Origin: Maioricimonas rarisocia
Lineage (GTDB): Bacteria; Planctomycetota; Planctomycetia; Planctomycetales; Planctomycetaceae
Assembly: GCF_007747795.1 (NCBI RefSeq)
Contig: NZ_CP036275.1
Coordinates: 1,192,501 to 1,256,500, forward strand
DNA: 64,000 nucleotides
Direction of reading: 5' to 3'
Part shown: positions 22,020 to 30,126 of the stretch, one piece after another
Layout of the letters: every line of letters starts with the position of its first letter
Position numbering within the stretch: position 1 is the first letter of the stretch
Made by a program: the position numbers and the translations under genes
The notes under the pieces: generated by a model
What the model was told of the DNA's origin: nothing
Seen by the model: only the letters and a program-made list of their open reading frames with translations
Databases searched by the model: none

Positions 22020-22592
22020 GCGGAGCGGACAACGTAGGGCCGGCTATTGCCGGCCGTCGGCCTGGAGAGTCCGGTCGGACGGATCCGGCGCTGCGAACTG
22101 CAGGGTGCCACGGCTCTGCGAGCCGTGCGCTGCCCGCATCGGAACTCTGCACGACGCTCATGAGCAGAACGGTAGGCTGGGACTGGTCCCAGCACCGAAT
22201 CTGAAGAAGTCGCTGTTCCAACGGTGCCACGGCTCTGTGAGCCGTGCGTTGCCCGCATCTGAACTCTGCACGACGCTCATGAGCAGAACGGTAGGCTGGG
22301 ACTGGTTCCAGCACCGAACCTGAAGAAGTCGCCGTTCCCAGGGTGCCACGGCTCTGTGAGCCGTGCGATTCGCTGGTAAGGCGTCCACGCCGTAGCACAG
22401 GTGGGGCAGGCATTCCTGCCTGTCCTGGAGCAAAAGCGTCACGGGCCTTCCCAAATGGGCCGGGATGCTGGGACCAGTCCCAGCCTACGCTTGCTGGTAT
22501 TCTCTCCGGTGAGGGATGACCGTGGCGGGAGCGAGCGACGTAGGGTCGGCTATTGCCGGCCGGCACGCCTGAAACCCCGGCCGCGCATAGAA
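22020..22592. repeat. Mosaic of palindromic repeat modules, including a 119-bp tandem repeat
   Basis: The stretch contains no gene. It holds two copies of a GGCTATTGCCGGCCG palindromic module (near 22042 and 22549), three copies of the CACGGCTCTGYGAGCCGTG module, GCTGGGAC/GTCCCAGC modules (near 22174, 22293 and 22468) and a GGCAGGCA/TGCCTG module near 22404. Related modules recur at 46.8-47.3, 54.9-55.4 and 57.0-57.3 kb. Confidence 0.85.
22104..22370. repeat. 119-bp direct tandem repeat, two full copies plus a partial third
   Basis: Units begin at 22104, 22223 and 22342, a constant period of 119 bases with only a few substitutions. Each begins with GGTGCCACGGCTCTG and the palindrome ending GAGCCGTGCG. 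The third copy stops after about 28 bases. The exact period points to recent duplication by slippage or unequal exchange. Confidence 0.9.
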
Positions 22593-22618
22593 ACCGGGCT
22601 GCCAGCAGGCAGCCCGGT
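22593..22618 (-). terminator. Strong hairpin downstream of the 32-residue peptide gene
   Basis: ACCGGGCTGCC and GGCAGCCCGGT form an 11-bp perfect stem around AGCA. It lies 30 bases beyond the stop of the minus-strand small basic protein gene and, on the plus strand, ends the repeat region. T-rich sequence is weak on both sides. Confidence 0.55.
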
Positions 22619-22647
22619 GTGTCACATCTGTGGCAGTCCGGCGAGCG

Positions 22648-22746
22648 TTACGTCTTGATATGACGACGCTTGGAGCGACGGGCCTGGGCCGAGGCGGGTC
22701 GCTTGCCGTGATTTGCCTTCTTCAGTTTGCGTTGTGTCTTCGCCAT
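22648..22746 (-). CDS. 32-residue highly basic peptide, bL37-like ribosomal protein candidate
   Basis: A complete frame from ATG (22746-22744) to TAA (22650-22648), with GAGGCG just upstream as ribosome-binding site. It begins MAKTQRKLKKANHGKRP and continues with a Ser/Ala/Arg/Lys-rich tail ending HIKT. About half the residues are Lys, Arg or His and there are no acidic residues, the composition of a small ribosomal protein. The segment KKANHGKRP resembles, from memory, the very short large-subunit protein bL37 of actinobacterial ribosomes. That match is an inference needing a search. The gene stands alone, followed by a hairpin. Confidence 0.7.
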   Translation of the reverse strand: MAKTQRKLKKANHGKRPASAQARRSKRRHIKT

Positions 22747-22866
22747 GATCGCCTCGATAAATCTGTCTTCAGCTGCTGCGGAACAGAAGCCTTCAGTGTA
22801 GGGATTCGACTCATCGCTGGGAAGTCAGTGAGACAATCCCCGCGATTCCACTCGCCTGCAGACCGG

Positions 22867-24177
22867 TCACGCGACGGCGACGACCACGGCACTCGCCTGA
22901 CCGACCTTCGTCAGATTCAGGTTCAGGAACGCCTTCTCGGACGTGCTCTGCGGTTCGCCGTGGACCACGTTGATCGGGCAGTCCGGATCCGGGGTGCTGT
23001 AGTTGAGCGTCTGGGGGATGCGTCCGTCGCGAACGGCCAGCAGCGAGCCGGCCAGTTCGATGATGCCGCAGCCGGCCCGGCTGTTGCCGATGTGTCCTTT
23101 GAAGGACGTAACCGGAATCTGACTTCCGGCTTCGCCCAGAGCGTCCACGATTCCCTTCGCTTCCTGAGCGTCGAGCTTCGGGTCGCCGACTCCGTGACCG
23201 TTGATGTGGCTGAGGTCCGAGGTGGTGACGCCGGCGGATTCCAGGGTCTGCCGGAGAGTGTTGGCGACGGCACGGGCGACGTCTGCCTCTCCGGTCGGAC
23301 TGCCGACGCAGGAAGCACCGTAGCCGAGAATCCGTCCGTAGATCGTCGCTCCGCGGGCCTTGGCGTGCTCTTCGGACTCAAGCATCAGCGAGCAGGCCGC
23401 TTCACCCAGGACCTGACCGTTGCGGTTTTTGTCGTATGGCTTGAGGGACGCGGCCGGGTTCTCGGGATCGTAGCCGAGTTCCTTCCAGACGGCGGCATGA
23501 ACCGCGTCGACCGGATCGATGCGGGAGCCGGTGGAGCCGACGATCATGATGTCGGCAGCACCGCGGCGGATGATCGACGTGGCCTCCCGAATGACCAGGT
23601 TACCGGCCGCTTCGTCCATCGTCAGCGAGTTGTTCGGGCCGCGGGCGTCGGCCAGGATGCCGATGTGGCAGGCCGGCATGTTGGGCAGATATTTGAGCAT
23701 CCACAGCGGCTCCATCTTGCCCAGGCCTTTTTCCCCCCATTGTTCAGGATGGAAGTTGGCCTCTTCGTCCATGCATTCGCGGTTCGGGTCGGTCAGCGAC
23801 GTGGGGGGCGTGAACATCAGGTTCGCGCCAAATTCGACACCAATCCGCTGGTGGTCGATCGCCTCGAGATCGAGTGCGGAATCTTCCAGGGCCAGCGCGG
23901 CCGAGGCGACACCCAACTGGATCTCGCGGCACATCACCTTGATGTTCTTGCGGACCGCTTTCAGCCACGACTTGCGGGCGGCAGCCTCGGTGAATTCGCG
24001 GATTTCCGCACCGATTTTCCCGGGGGAGGGGGCACAGTTGAAGGCTTCGACGGTGCCGACGCCGCTGCGGCCTTCCAGCAGCCCGGCGAGGTAGGCCTCC
24101 TGACCGATCCCCAGCGGGCTGAGGAGGCCGATCCCGGTGATGACCACGTTTCGCGTCTGTTCCTGCGTACTTGTCAT
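22867..24177 (-). CDS. Beta-ketoacyl-synthase-like protein without the catalytic Cys (chain-length-factor-like)
   Basis: 436 residues with the full thiolase/KAS fold. In an ungapped alignment from the conserved RGPN, the position of the active Cys of the neighbouring FabF (TACAS) is occupied by Glu189 in TMDEAAGN. The catalytic His pair and Lys appear retained (H328 in INGHG; K360 and H362 in FKGHIG). Loss of Cys with the rest of the fold kept is the hallmark of KS-beta/chain-length factors of type II polyketide synthases, which have Gln in a similar context. It follows FabF and ACP on the same strand, after a 433-base gap. Inferred role: non-condensing partner of the upstream synthase in an unusual fatty acid or polyketide pathway. 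Confidence 0.8.
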   Translation of the reverse strand: MTSTQEQTRNVVITGIGLLSPLGIGQEAYLAGLLEGRSGVGTVEAFNCAPSPGKIGAEIREFTEAAARKSWLKAVRKNIKVMCREIQLGVASAALALEDSALDLEAIDHQRIGVEFGANLMFTPPTSLTDPNRECMDEEANFHPEQWGEKGLGKMEPLWMLKYLPNMPACHIGILADARGPNNSLTMDEAAGNLVIREATSIIRRGAADIMIVGSTGSRIDPVDAVHAAVWKELGYDPENPAASLKPYDKNRNGQVLGEAACSLMLESEEHAKARGATIYGRILGYGASCVGSPTGEADVARAVANTLRQTLESAGVTTSDLSHINGHGVGDPKLDAQEAKGIVDALGEAGSQIPVTSFKGHIGNSRAGCGIIELAGSLLAVRDGRIPQTLNYSTPDPDCPINVVHGEPQSTSEKAFLNLNLTKVGQASAVVVAVA

Positions 24178-24610
24178 TGCTCAGCCTGGCGAATCATCAT
24201 TTGAAATCGGCCGGATCCGTGGGCCGGTCCCCCGTTCCGTGATCCTGACCCTCACAGAGACGGGGATGACCTCACACCGGGAATCTCGCTGATCGACGTA
24301 TCGGGGTGAGGACGGAGGGTTGATATCGGGGATGCGTCATTGCCGCTGGTCTCGCGGGCCATGACGGTGCGGAGCAGGCTGGCCAACCGGCCGGGTCGAC
24401 CGTCTGACGCCGCATCCAACAGGCCTGAAACCGGCAGCGGTCAGCCGGCCGGGACCGGTGCGGTTGTGCTCCGGGGTCCCGGTGGATCGTTAATCTCCCC
24501 CGAATCGTACGGCAGATGCCGTCCAATGTCGAATGATAGGAACCGGACCGCAGGGGGGCGGGCCGGGCGTCGGTCAGTCTGCCGCCGGAGAGACCGGGAG
24601 GCCGGGCCGG
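24178..24610. other. Intergenic region between the two KAS genes
   Basis: No gene seen. A GC-rich hairpin lies at 24449-24482. Its length suggests that the Cys-less KAS gene may have its own promoter rather than being strictly co-transcribed with fabF. Confidence 0.5.
24449..24482 (-). terminator. Hairpin downstream of fabF
   Basis: CCGGGACC and GGTCCCGG form an 8-bp perfect stem around an 18-base loop. It lies 129 bases past the fabF stop. No T-run follows; read-through to the next KAS gene is possible. Confidence 0.35.
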
Positions 24611-25858
24611 TCAGTCCGCCAGATGTCCGAGAACCAGGCAGGCGTTGTGTCCCCCAAATCCGAAACTGTTCGACATGACGTTTCGGACCGTCATCGGTCG
24701 TGGTTCGTTGGGAACGTAGTCAAGATCGCACTCGGGATCCGGATTCTCGAGATTGATGGTCGGTGGCGCCACCTGGTGCTGCAGTGCCAGGGTCGAAATC
24801 ACGAATTCGACTCCACCCGATGCCCCCAGCAGATGTCCCAGGTGACTCTTGGTGCTGGAGACAGCCAGTTTTTTCGCCGATTCGCCGAAGACCGTCTTGA
24901 TCGCGACAGTTTCCGCCTTGTCACCGAGCGGCGTGCTGGTGCCGTGGGCGTTGATGTAATCGATCCGGTCCGGTTCCAGGCGGGCGTCGCGAAGCGCGCC
25001 GAGCATGGCACGGGCGGCACCCCGTCCTTCGGGGTCGGGGGCTGTGATGTGCGTTCCGTCAGCGCTCATGCCATAGCCGAGAACCTCGGCGAGGATGGTC
25101 GCACCCCGGGCGCGGGCATGTTCGAGTTCTTCGATCACGACCATTCCGGCGCCTTCGGAGATGACGAAACCGTCCCGATCGCGGTCGAACGGCCGGCTGG
25201 CCTGGTGTGGCGCGTCGTTGCGGGTCGAGAGGGCATGCATACGGGCAAACCCGGAGACCCCCATCGGCGTCACGGCCGCTTCGCTGCCGCCGGTCACCAT
25301 CACGTCGGCCATGTCATTCTGGATCAGCTTGAAGGCGTCTCCGATGGCGTTGGTGGCCGAGGCGCAGGCGGTGGCAACGGCGGAGTTCGGTCCGCGCAGC
25401 TGCCAGTAGACGGAGATGTTTCCGCTGCCGGCGTTGACCATCATTTTAGGGATGAGAAACGGGGAGACGCGGATCGGACCGCGATCGTACAGCGTGGAAT
25501 GCTGCATTTCGATCTCGTTCAGACCGCCCACGCCACTCCCGACGAGGACGCCGTAGCGATACGGATCGCCCTGGGTAAAATCCATCCCGGACTGTCGGAT
25601 GGCCTTGTCGGCGGCCGCGAGGGAGAACTGGGCGAAGCGGTCGAGCCGCTTGATCTCCTTCTCCTTCAGGTCGAGGTGATCGGCGAGGTTGAAATGTGTA
25701 ATTTCCCCGCCGAACCTGACCTTGAAGTTGGCCACGTCGAACCGTCGGATGTTGCCGACGCCGCTTTTGCCGGCGCACAGCTTATCCCACAGTTCGCCGA
25801 CCTCGCAGCCGAGCGCTGTTGCCACCCCAAGTCCGGTGACGACGACACGTCTGGTCAT
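24611..25858 (-). CDS. fabF: 3-oxoacyl-[acyl-carrier-protein] synthase II
   Basis: 415 residues, the usual length for FabF. It condenses malonyl-ACP with acyl-ACP in fatty acid elongation. The catalytic triad is intact: C165 in ATACASA, His in INAHGTSTPLGD and His in STKSHLGH. The glycine-rich C-terminal signature NSFGFGGHNA is present. The start codon lies 3 bases after the ACP stop, so the two genes are surely translated from one message. The pairing with ACP and with a Cys-less KAS downstream leaves open whether this is the housekeeping FabF or a KS-alpha of a specialised pathway. Confidence 0.95.
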   Translation of the reverse strand: MTRRVVVTGLGVATALGCEVGELWDKLCAGKSGVGNIRRFDVANFKVRFGGEITHFNLADHLDLKEKEIKRLDRFAQFSLAAADKAIRQSGMDFTQGDPYRYGVLVGSGVGGLNEIEMQHSTLYDRGPIRVSPFLIPKMMVNAGSGNISVYWQLRGPNSAVATACASATNAIGDAFKLIQNDMADVMVTGGSEAAVTPMGVSGFARMHALSTRNDAPHQASRPFDRDRDGFVISEGAGMVVIEELEHARARGATILAEVLGYGMSADGTHITAPDPEGRGAARAMLGALRDARLEPDRIDYINAHGTSTPLGDKAETVAIKTVFGESAKKLAVSSTKSHLGHLLGASGGVEFVISTLALQHQVAPPTINLENPDPECDLDYVPNEPRPMTVRNVMSNSFGFGGHNACLVLGHLAD

Positions 25859-25861
25859 CAG

Positions 25862-26098
25862 TCACGCATTCTCCTGCTGCTCGATGTAGTCAATCGCATC
25901 GCCGACGGTCCGAATTTTTTCGTAGTCGTCGTCGGGGATGGTGACCCCGAATTTGTCTTCGAAAGCCATGACCAGTTCGACGACGTCGAGAGAGTCGGCC
26001 TTCAGGTCTTCGATAAACGAGCTTTCGCGGGAAATGTCTTCCTGCGGGACGCTCAGTTGCTCGCTGACAATCGCAATTACCTGTTCTTCGATCGCCAC
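25862..26098 (-). CDS. acpP: Acyl carrier protein
   Basis: The start is taken as GTG at 26098 ([11 protein letters not shown]), with AAGGAGA upstream; a TTG 18 bases earlier would add an unlikely MRRRSR leader. The protein has 78 residues, the canonical ACP length, and is acidic. The phosphopantetheine attachment site is Ser36 in ADSLDVVEL. It carries growing acyl chains for the synthases encoded directly downstream and is the first gene of the unit behind a good promoter. Confidence 0.97.
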   Translation of the reverse strand: MAIEEQVIAIVSEQLSVPQEDISRESSFIEDLKADSLDVVELVMAFEDKFGVTIPDDDYEKIRTVGDAIDYIEQQENA

Positions 26099-26685
26099 GC
26101 GTGATCTCCTTCTCAATTCAGCACCCGAAGCCGGTGCGGGTCATGCCGTAAAGCTGTTTCAGGGGGATGTCGCGGGCCGCCTTCCGTTCGCACCAGCTCA
26201 CGGAGCACACCAGCCGTCGACGCCACATCGGGATTCGCCGCAAGCGCAACGCGTTGCATCCTTTCGAATCGTCAACGACTTGCGCATTTGAGGGCATCGA
26301 CGAAGATATAGCGGCTTTTGAAATCCATGTAAACTGCAATGGACGTCGGGGATTTACGGTCTGCGCCGATCCGGCCGGTACCCCCGGTGCTGACCGGCCC
26401 TCGCCATTTTTACCTGTTTTGCCGTCAATTCCGGCCTGTTCGGGCGCCGCCGGTCCTTTCGATTCGGACCGCTCACGATGTCTCCGCTGAGCGGGGGATT
26501 TGCGCGGAATGCACGGTTTCATTCTTTGTGTCCGCACGTCGCTGAGATAAGATTGGCGAGGCGTACGATCCCATCTGTCCGCCGTCTGGTCACCCGGCCA
26601 CTCCTGTCGAACGGGTCATGCGGGAACTGGCGTCCCGAGCTGTCCGACGCCTGCAGCATCCTGATCAAGATGGCTTCCAACCCTG
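26099..26685. other. Divergent intergenic region between acpP and the first giant secreted protein
   Basis: No credible gene. It contains the acpP promoter, giving a leader of about 200 bases before the acpP start, and must contain the promoter for the plus-strand giant-protein genes, which I could not pinpoint. Confidence 0.5.
26305..26333 (-). promoter_or_regulatory. Sigma70 promoter for acpP-fabF
   Basis: On the minus strand TTTACA (26333-26328), a 17-base spacer and TATATC (26310-26305) match the vegetative consensus at 5/6 and 4/6. Transcription would begin near 26298. Confidence 0.6.
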
Positions 26686-29600
26686 ATGCAGCCGCACGTG
26701 TCAATCTGCCGACCGGTTTCGGGAAGACTTCCCGCACTCGGACTGCTTGCTGCGGTCGGATTGTGGAGTCTTCTGGTCGGCCCTGCTGTCCCGGTCGTGG
26801 CGTCCGACGGCGAACCCGTCAGTGCACCTGCCGGTGACGGTACGAATTCTGCGCGGCGACCCGTGACCGGGGCGACATCCGAAGCGGAATCGGCCACCGG
26901 CACCCGTCCGGTCGATCGCGTCCCTCGTCCGGCACGCACCAATGGTGCAGCCGACGATGGTGTGGACGTACCTCCATTCTATCTGTCCCGCGTCAGCCTG
27001 GATGGGGCCGTCGTCGAAAATCACGTCGAGTGCCGCGTGATCGTCGAAGTTCAGGTCATCGACGGCGGAGTCTGGCACGACGTCAACCTGCGGATGAACC
27101 AGCTGCACATCCTCAGTGCTTCCTATCAGGGGCCTGGGGAACACGCCCCCAGCCGCAACGAACCCCGTAACGATGGCCTGTCCTGGCGGTTTCGCGGACA
27201 GGGAGGACATCGTCTCGAACTGACCGCCTGGGTGCCGCTGAAGAAATCGCCCGCCGGCGAGCAGTTGCAGCTCACGCTTCCTCCGCTGCCGCAGTTGTTC
27301 GAAGCCGATTGTCGCATCGACGTCCCCGGTTCGCGGCTGATCGTCAAATCGCTGAAAAACACGACGATCCGGCAGCATCCGCTCGCTGAGGAGCGGACGC
27401 GAATCGAAGCCCGGGTGGCTGATTCCCGCCTCGATCTGACCTGGCAACCCCAGGGGGAAACCGAGCCGAAGCTGGCGACCGCCCAGTCCGATCTGTTCGT
27501 GATGCGGACCAACGGCACGGTCCGCCTGCTGGCCGACCTGACGGTTCAGCCGGAAGGAGGACAGGTCAGCGATCTGCGGGTGCGGATGCCGGAAGGCTTC
27601 GAACTGAAATCGGTCGACGGAGCTCTCTATGCCGACCATCGCCTCGATCCCGATGCGAAGGGCTGGGTCGAAGTGGAACTGACGCAGGCGACGGCCGAAA
27701 CGATCCAGTTGAGCTGGACTCTCGAAAAAGAGATCGGCCCGGCACGGGAATCGATGGCGTTGAGCGGTTTTGAAGTCGCCGGTGCGCAGCGACAGGCCGG
27801 TGGGATTCGCATCCTGGATTCCGGCAGCCATCGCATTGTCTGGCGCGAGGCGGACAGCGAGTTCGTGGCCCGGATGAACGTCGTGGATGGCCGGCTGCCC
27901 GGCTCGCCACGGGGGCTGTCGAGGCCGGAACTGATGACGCCGGCAGGGCGGTCGTCCCGCAGCGTGGTCAACGCCTTCGAGATTCTCAAACAGCCGTTCC
28001 GACTCGTGCTGGACTGGGAGCCGATCCAGCCGAGCTTCACCACGGCCTCGAGCTATTACCTGTTCCTGTATTCCGATCGGGCCGAACTGGAAATCCAGGT
28101 CCAGATCCAGGTGGATGCCGGGGTCGTCGATCAATTCGAGCTGCTGGGGACCGAAGGTGCAGCCGGGGACTGGCTGGTCGAAGACGTGCGGGGATCGATT
28201 CCCTGCCGGCTGTCGACCGACACGTCGACGGGGAACGCTCCCGGAGGCATTACGATCGACGTACTCGAGCCCACGTCGCGGGCGTTTGACGTGCGGCTGC
28301 GAATGACGCAGCTCCTGACCGATCCTTCGAGCGAGTTTCTGACGGAACTGCCGCTGGTTCAGGCCGATCACGTGGCTCCGTCGCGACTGTACGTCACCGC
28401 GGACGACAACGTCGAACCGCACCTGGCGCCGGCCGAGGGAACCGTTGCCGAACCACCGCAGCCGGCCCGACGATTGCCTGAGGGAGCCCCGGAGTCGTTT
28501 CGGGATCGCTCCGTCAAGCTGGTCGATGCGATCACGGCCGGCTTCGCCTTTACGACCCAGCTGACGCATCATCCGCTGACGGTTTCGTCCACCGCCGTGG
28601 TCGAGATTCGCGACGCGGTGCCCCAGCCGCTCGGCGATGCGCTGCAGATCGTGCAGTCGACGATCTTCAATGTTTCTTACGGGCGACTGACAACCCTGCG
28701 GTTTCCGATGCCGGCGGATTTGCGCGAGCTGATTCCGGTGGGAGCCGAACAGTTCGGGATCGAATTCCAGTTGGAGGGTGCCCCCCTGACAACCGAGTTC
28801 GAAGACGGGCAGTTCACGGTGACGTTGCCGAGCGGCCGCAGCGGCCGGTTCGCCGTCGACCTGCTGTACGACCTCCCGCTCGGATCCAATATTTCTCACG
28901 AGGCGCGGGCCCTGAATGTGCCGGTCATCAAGACGCGTGAAGCGTCCTACGAATCGGTTCGCTGCGAGTTCGGAGGCCGCGGAACGCTGGAAGTGCGGAT
29001 CGACAGTCCCGAATGGGAGCCGGTTCGGACTGCCCGCAAGACGCTCTGGCACACCGCCGAGCCGGGCGATTCGATCCCGATCGTCGTCAGTCGCGCCATC
29101 GACCGGATTCCCCAGCGGTTTGCCACGGAAGTCGTGTTCGTGCAGGCGGATTGTGACGACGACGGAGACGTCCGCCTGATCGCCGACTATCTGGTCAGCG
29201 ACACGCCCGAGCAGTTGCTGGTCAATCTCCCGGCCGCAGCCGCTGCCGTGGTGTTTCGCTGGAACGACATCGTCGTCGAGCCCGAGCAGTGGACGACCGA
29301 CGCCGGAACGAGTCAGGTCCTGCTGGAACTGGAGTCCCGTGCGGGAGATTCGAACCGGCTCGAAGTCGAATACACGCTGGCCCAGGCGTCGCGTCCGCTG
29401 CTTGCGGGGCGATACGATCTGCGGCTGCCAGACTTCGGGCAGAACGCCCAGGTCGGACGGACGATCTGGGAAGTTTCGCTACCCATGCAGCATCTGCTGT
29501 TTCTTCCCCCGGACGGTCTGACCCCGCAGTTCACGTGGCAGTGGGAAGGAATGCTGTTCCGGCGTTATCCGACCGAAACGTACCACAACTTCCGCCAGCG

Positions 29601-30084
29601 GCTGATCGCTGCTCGCGGCATTCCGGACGCACGTCTGGCCGAGCGTGGCAGCACGTATGCCTTCAGCACCTACGGCGACGCACTCGAGCTGCGGCTGTCG
29701 TCGATGAACCGTTCGCTGACGGTCCTGCTGGGAGCCGGCATTACCATGCTGCTGGGGTTCGTCTTTCTGCGATTTGAGCGAACCCGCAATATCGTCACCG
29801 TACTGGCTCTGGCGCTGGTCTTCAGCCTGGCAAACCTGTGGTTCCCGGAGCCGATGACCGTGCTGATGCAGCCGGCCGCCCTGGGCCTGGTGCTGGCGCT
29901 GGCGGCAGCCGCCATCGACAACCGTCTGCGGATGACGCGTGAGCGGGTGCTGGATGCTTCGTCGTATCCGTACGAGCGTCCGTCGGGGAACTCGTCGGTC
30001 ATTGTCTCGGAGCAGCCGGGATCGACGGCTGTTCGTTCGACGGTCCTGCGACCGCGGGCGACGTCCGATTCGGGCCTGTCCTGA
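26686..30084 (+). CDS. Giant secreted beta-rich protein with C-terminal membrane helices (unknown function)
   Basis: 1132 residues. A signal peptide lies at about 15-40 (hydrophobic LGLLAAVGLWSLLVG). The long central part is predicted beta-sandwich-like: alternating polar and hydrophobic residues, almost no cysteine, many Glu/Asp/Arg and recurring segments of the type VRMPEGFELKSVDG. Near the end, from about 1010 to 1090, come three hydrophobic helices separated by short charged loops (RFERTRN; WFPEPMTVL), then a cytoplasmic tail of about 45 Ser/Arg-rich residues. I do not recognise a family. The next gene, 42 bases downstream, has the same layout and is probably co-transcribed. A tethered extracytoplasmic scaffold or surface protein is the simplest inference. 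Confidence 0.75.
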   Translation: MQPHVSICRPVSGRLPALGLLAAVGLWSLLVGPAVPVVASDGEPVSAPAGDGTNSARRPVTGATSEAESATGTRPVDRVPRPARTNGAADDGVDVPPFYLSRVSLDGAVVENHVECRVIVEVQVIDGGVWHDVNLRMNQLHILSASYQGPGEHAPSRNEPRNDGLSWRFRGQGGHRLELTAWVPLKKSPAGEQLQLTLPPLPQLFEADCRIDVPGSRLIVKSLKNTTIRQHPLAEERTRIEARVADSRLDLTWQPQGETEPKLATAQSDLFVMRTNGTVRLLADLTVQPEGGQVSDLRVRMPEGFELKSVDGALYADHRLDPDAKGWVEVELTQATAETIQLSWTLEKEIGPARESMALSGFEVAGAQRQAGGIRILDSGSHRIVWREADSEFVARMNVVDGRLPGSPRGLSRPELMTPAGRSSRSVVNAFEILKQPFRLVLDWEPIQPSFTTASSYYLFLYSDRAELEIQVQIQVDAGVVDQFELLGTEGAAGDWLVEDVRGSIPCRLSTDTSTGNAPGGITIDVLEPTSRAFDVRLRMTQLLTDPSSEFLTELPLVQADHVAPSRLYVTADDNVEPHLAPAEGTVAEPPQPARRLPEGAPESFRDRSVKLVDAITAGFAFTTQLTHHPLTVSSTAVVEIRDAVPQPLGDALQIVQSTIFNVSYGRLTTLRFPMPADLRELIPVGAEQFGIEFQLEGAPLTTEFEDGQFTVTLPSGRSGRFAVDLLYDLPLGSNISHEARALNVPVIKTREASYESVRCEFGGRGTLEVRIDSPEWEPVRTARKTLWHTAEPGDSIPIVVSRAIDRIPQRFATEVVFVQADCDDDGDVRLIADYLVSDTPEQLLVNLPAAAAAVVFRWNDIVVEPEQWTTDAGTSQVLLELESRAGDSNRLEVEYTLAQASRPLLAGRYDLRLPDFGQNAQVGRTIWEVSLPMQHLLFLPPDGLTPQFTWQWEGMLFRRYPTETYHNFRQRLIAARGIPDARLAERGSTYAFSTYGDALELRLSSMNRSLTVLLGAGITMLLGFVFLRFERTRNIVTVLALALVFSLANLWFPEPMTVLMQPAALGLVLALAAAAIDNRLRMTRERVLDASSYPYERPSGNSSVIVSEQPGSTAVRSTVLRPRATSDSGLS

Positions 30085-30126
30085 ATCCTCCGTTCGTCCT
30101 CCCGGGAGCCTGTCGTCTCAAGCCCT

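Noticed and set aside
26701-29052. A 783-codon open frame on the minus strand
   Set aside because: Antisense shadow of the giant secreted protein gene; no signal peptide, domain or start signal.
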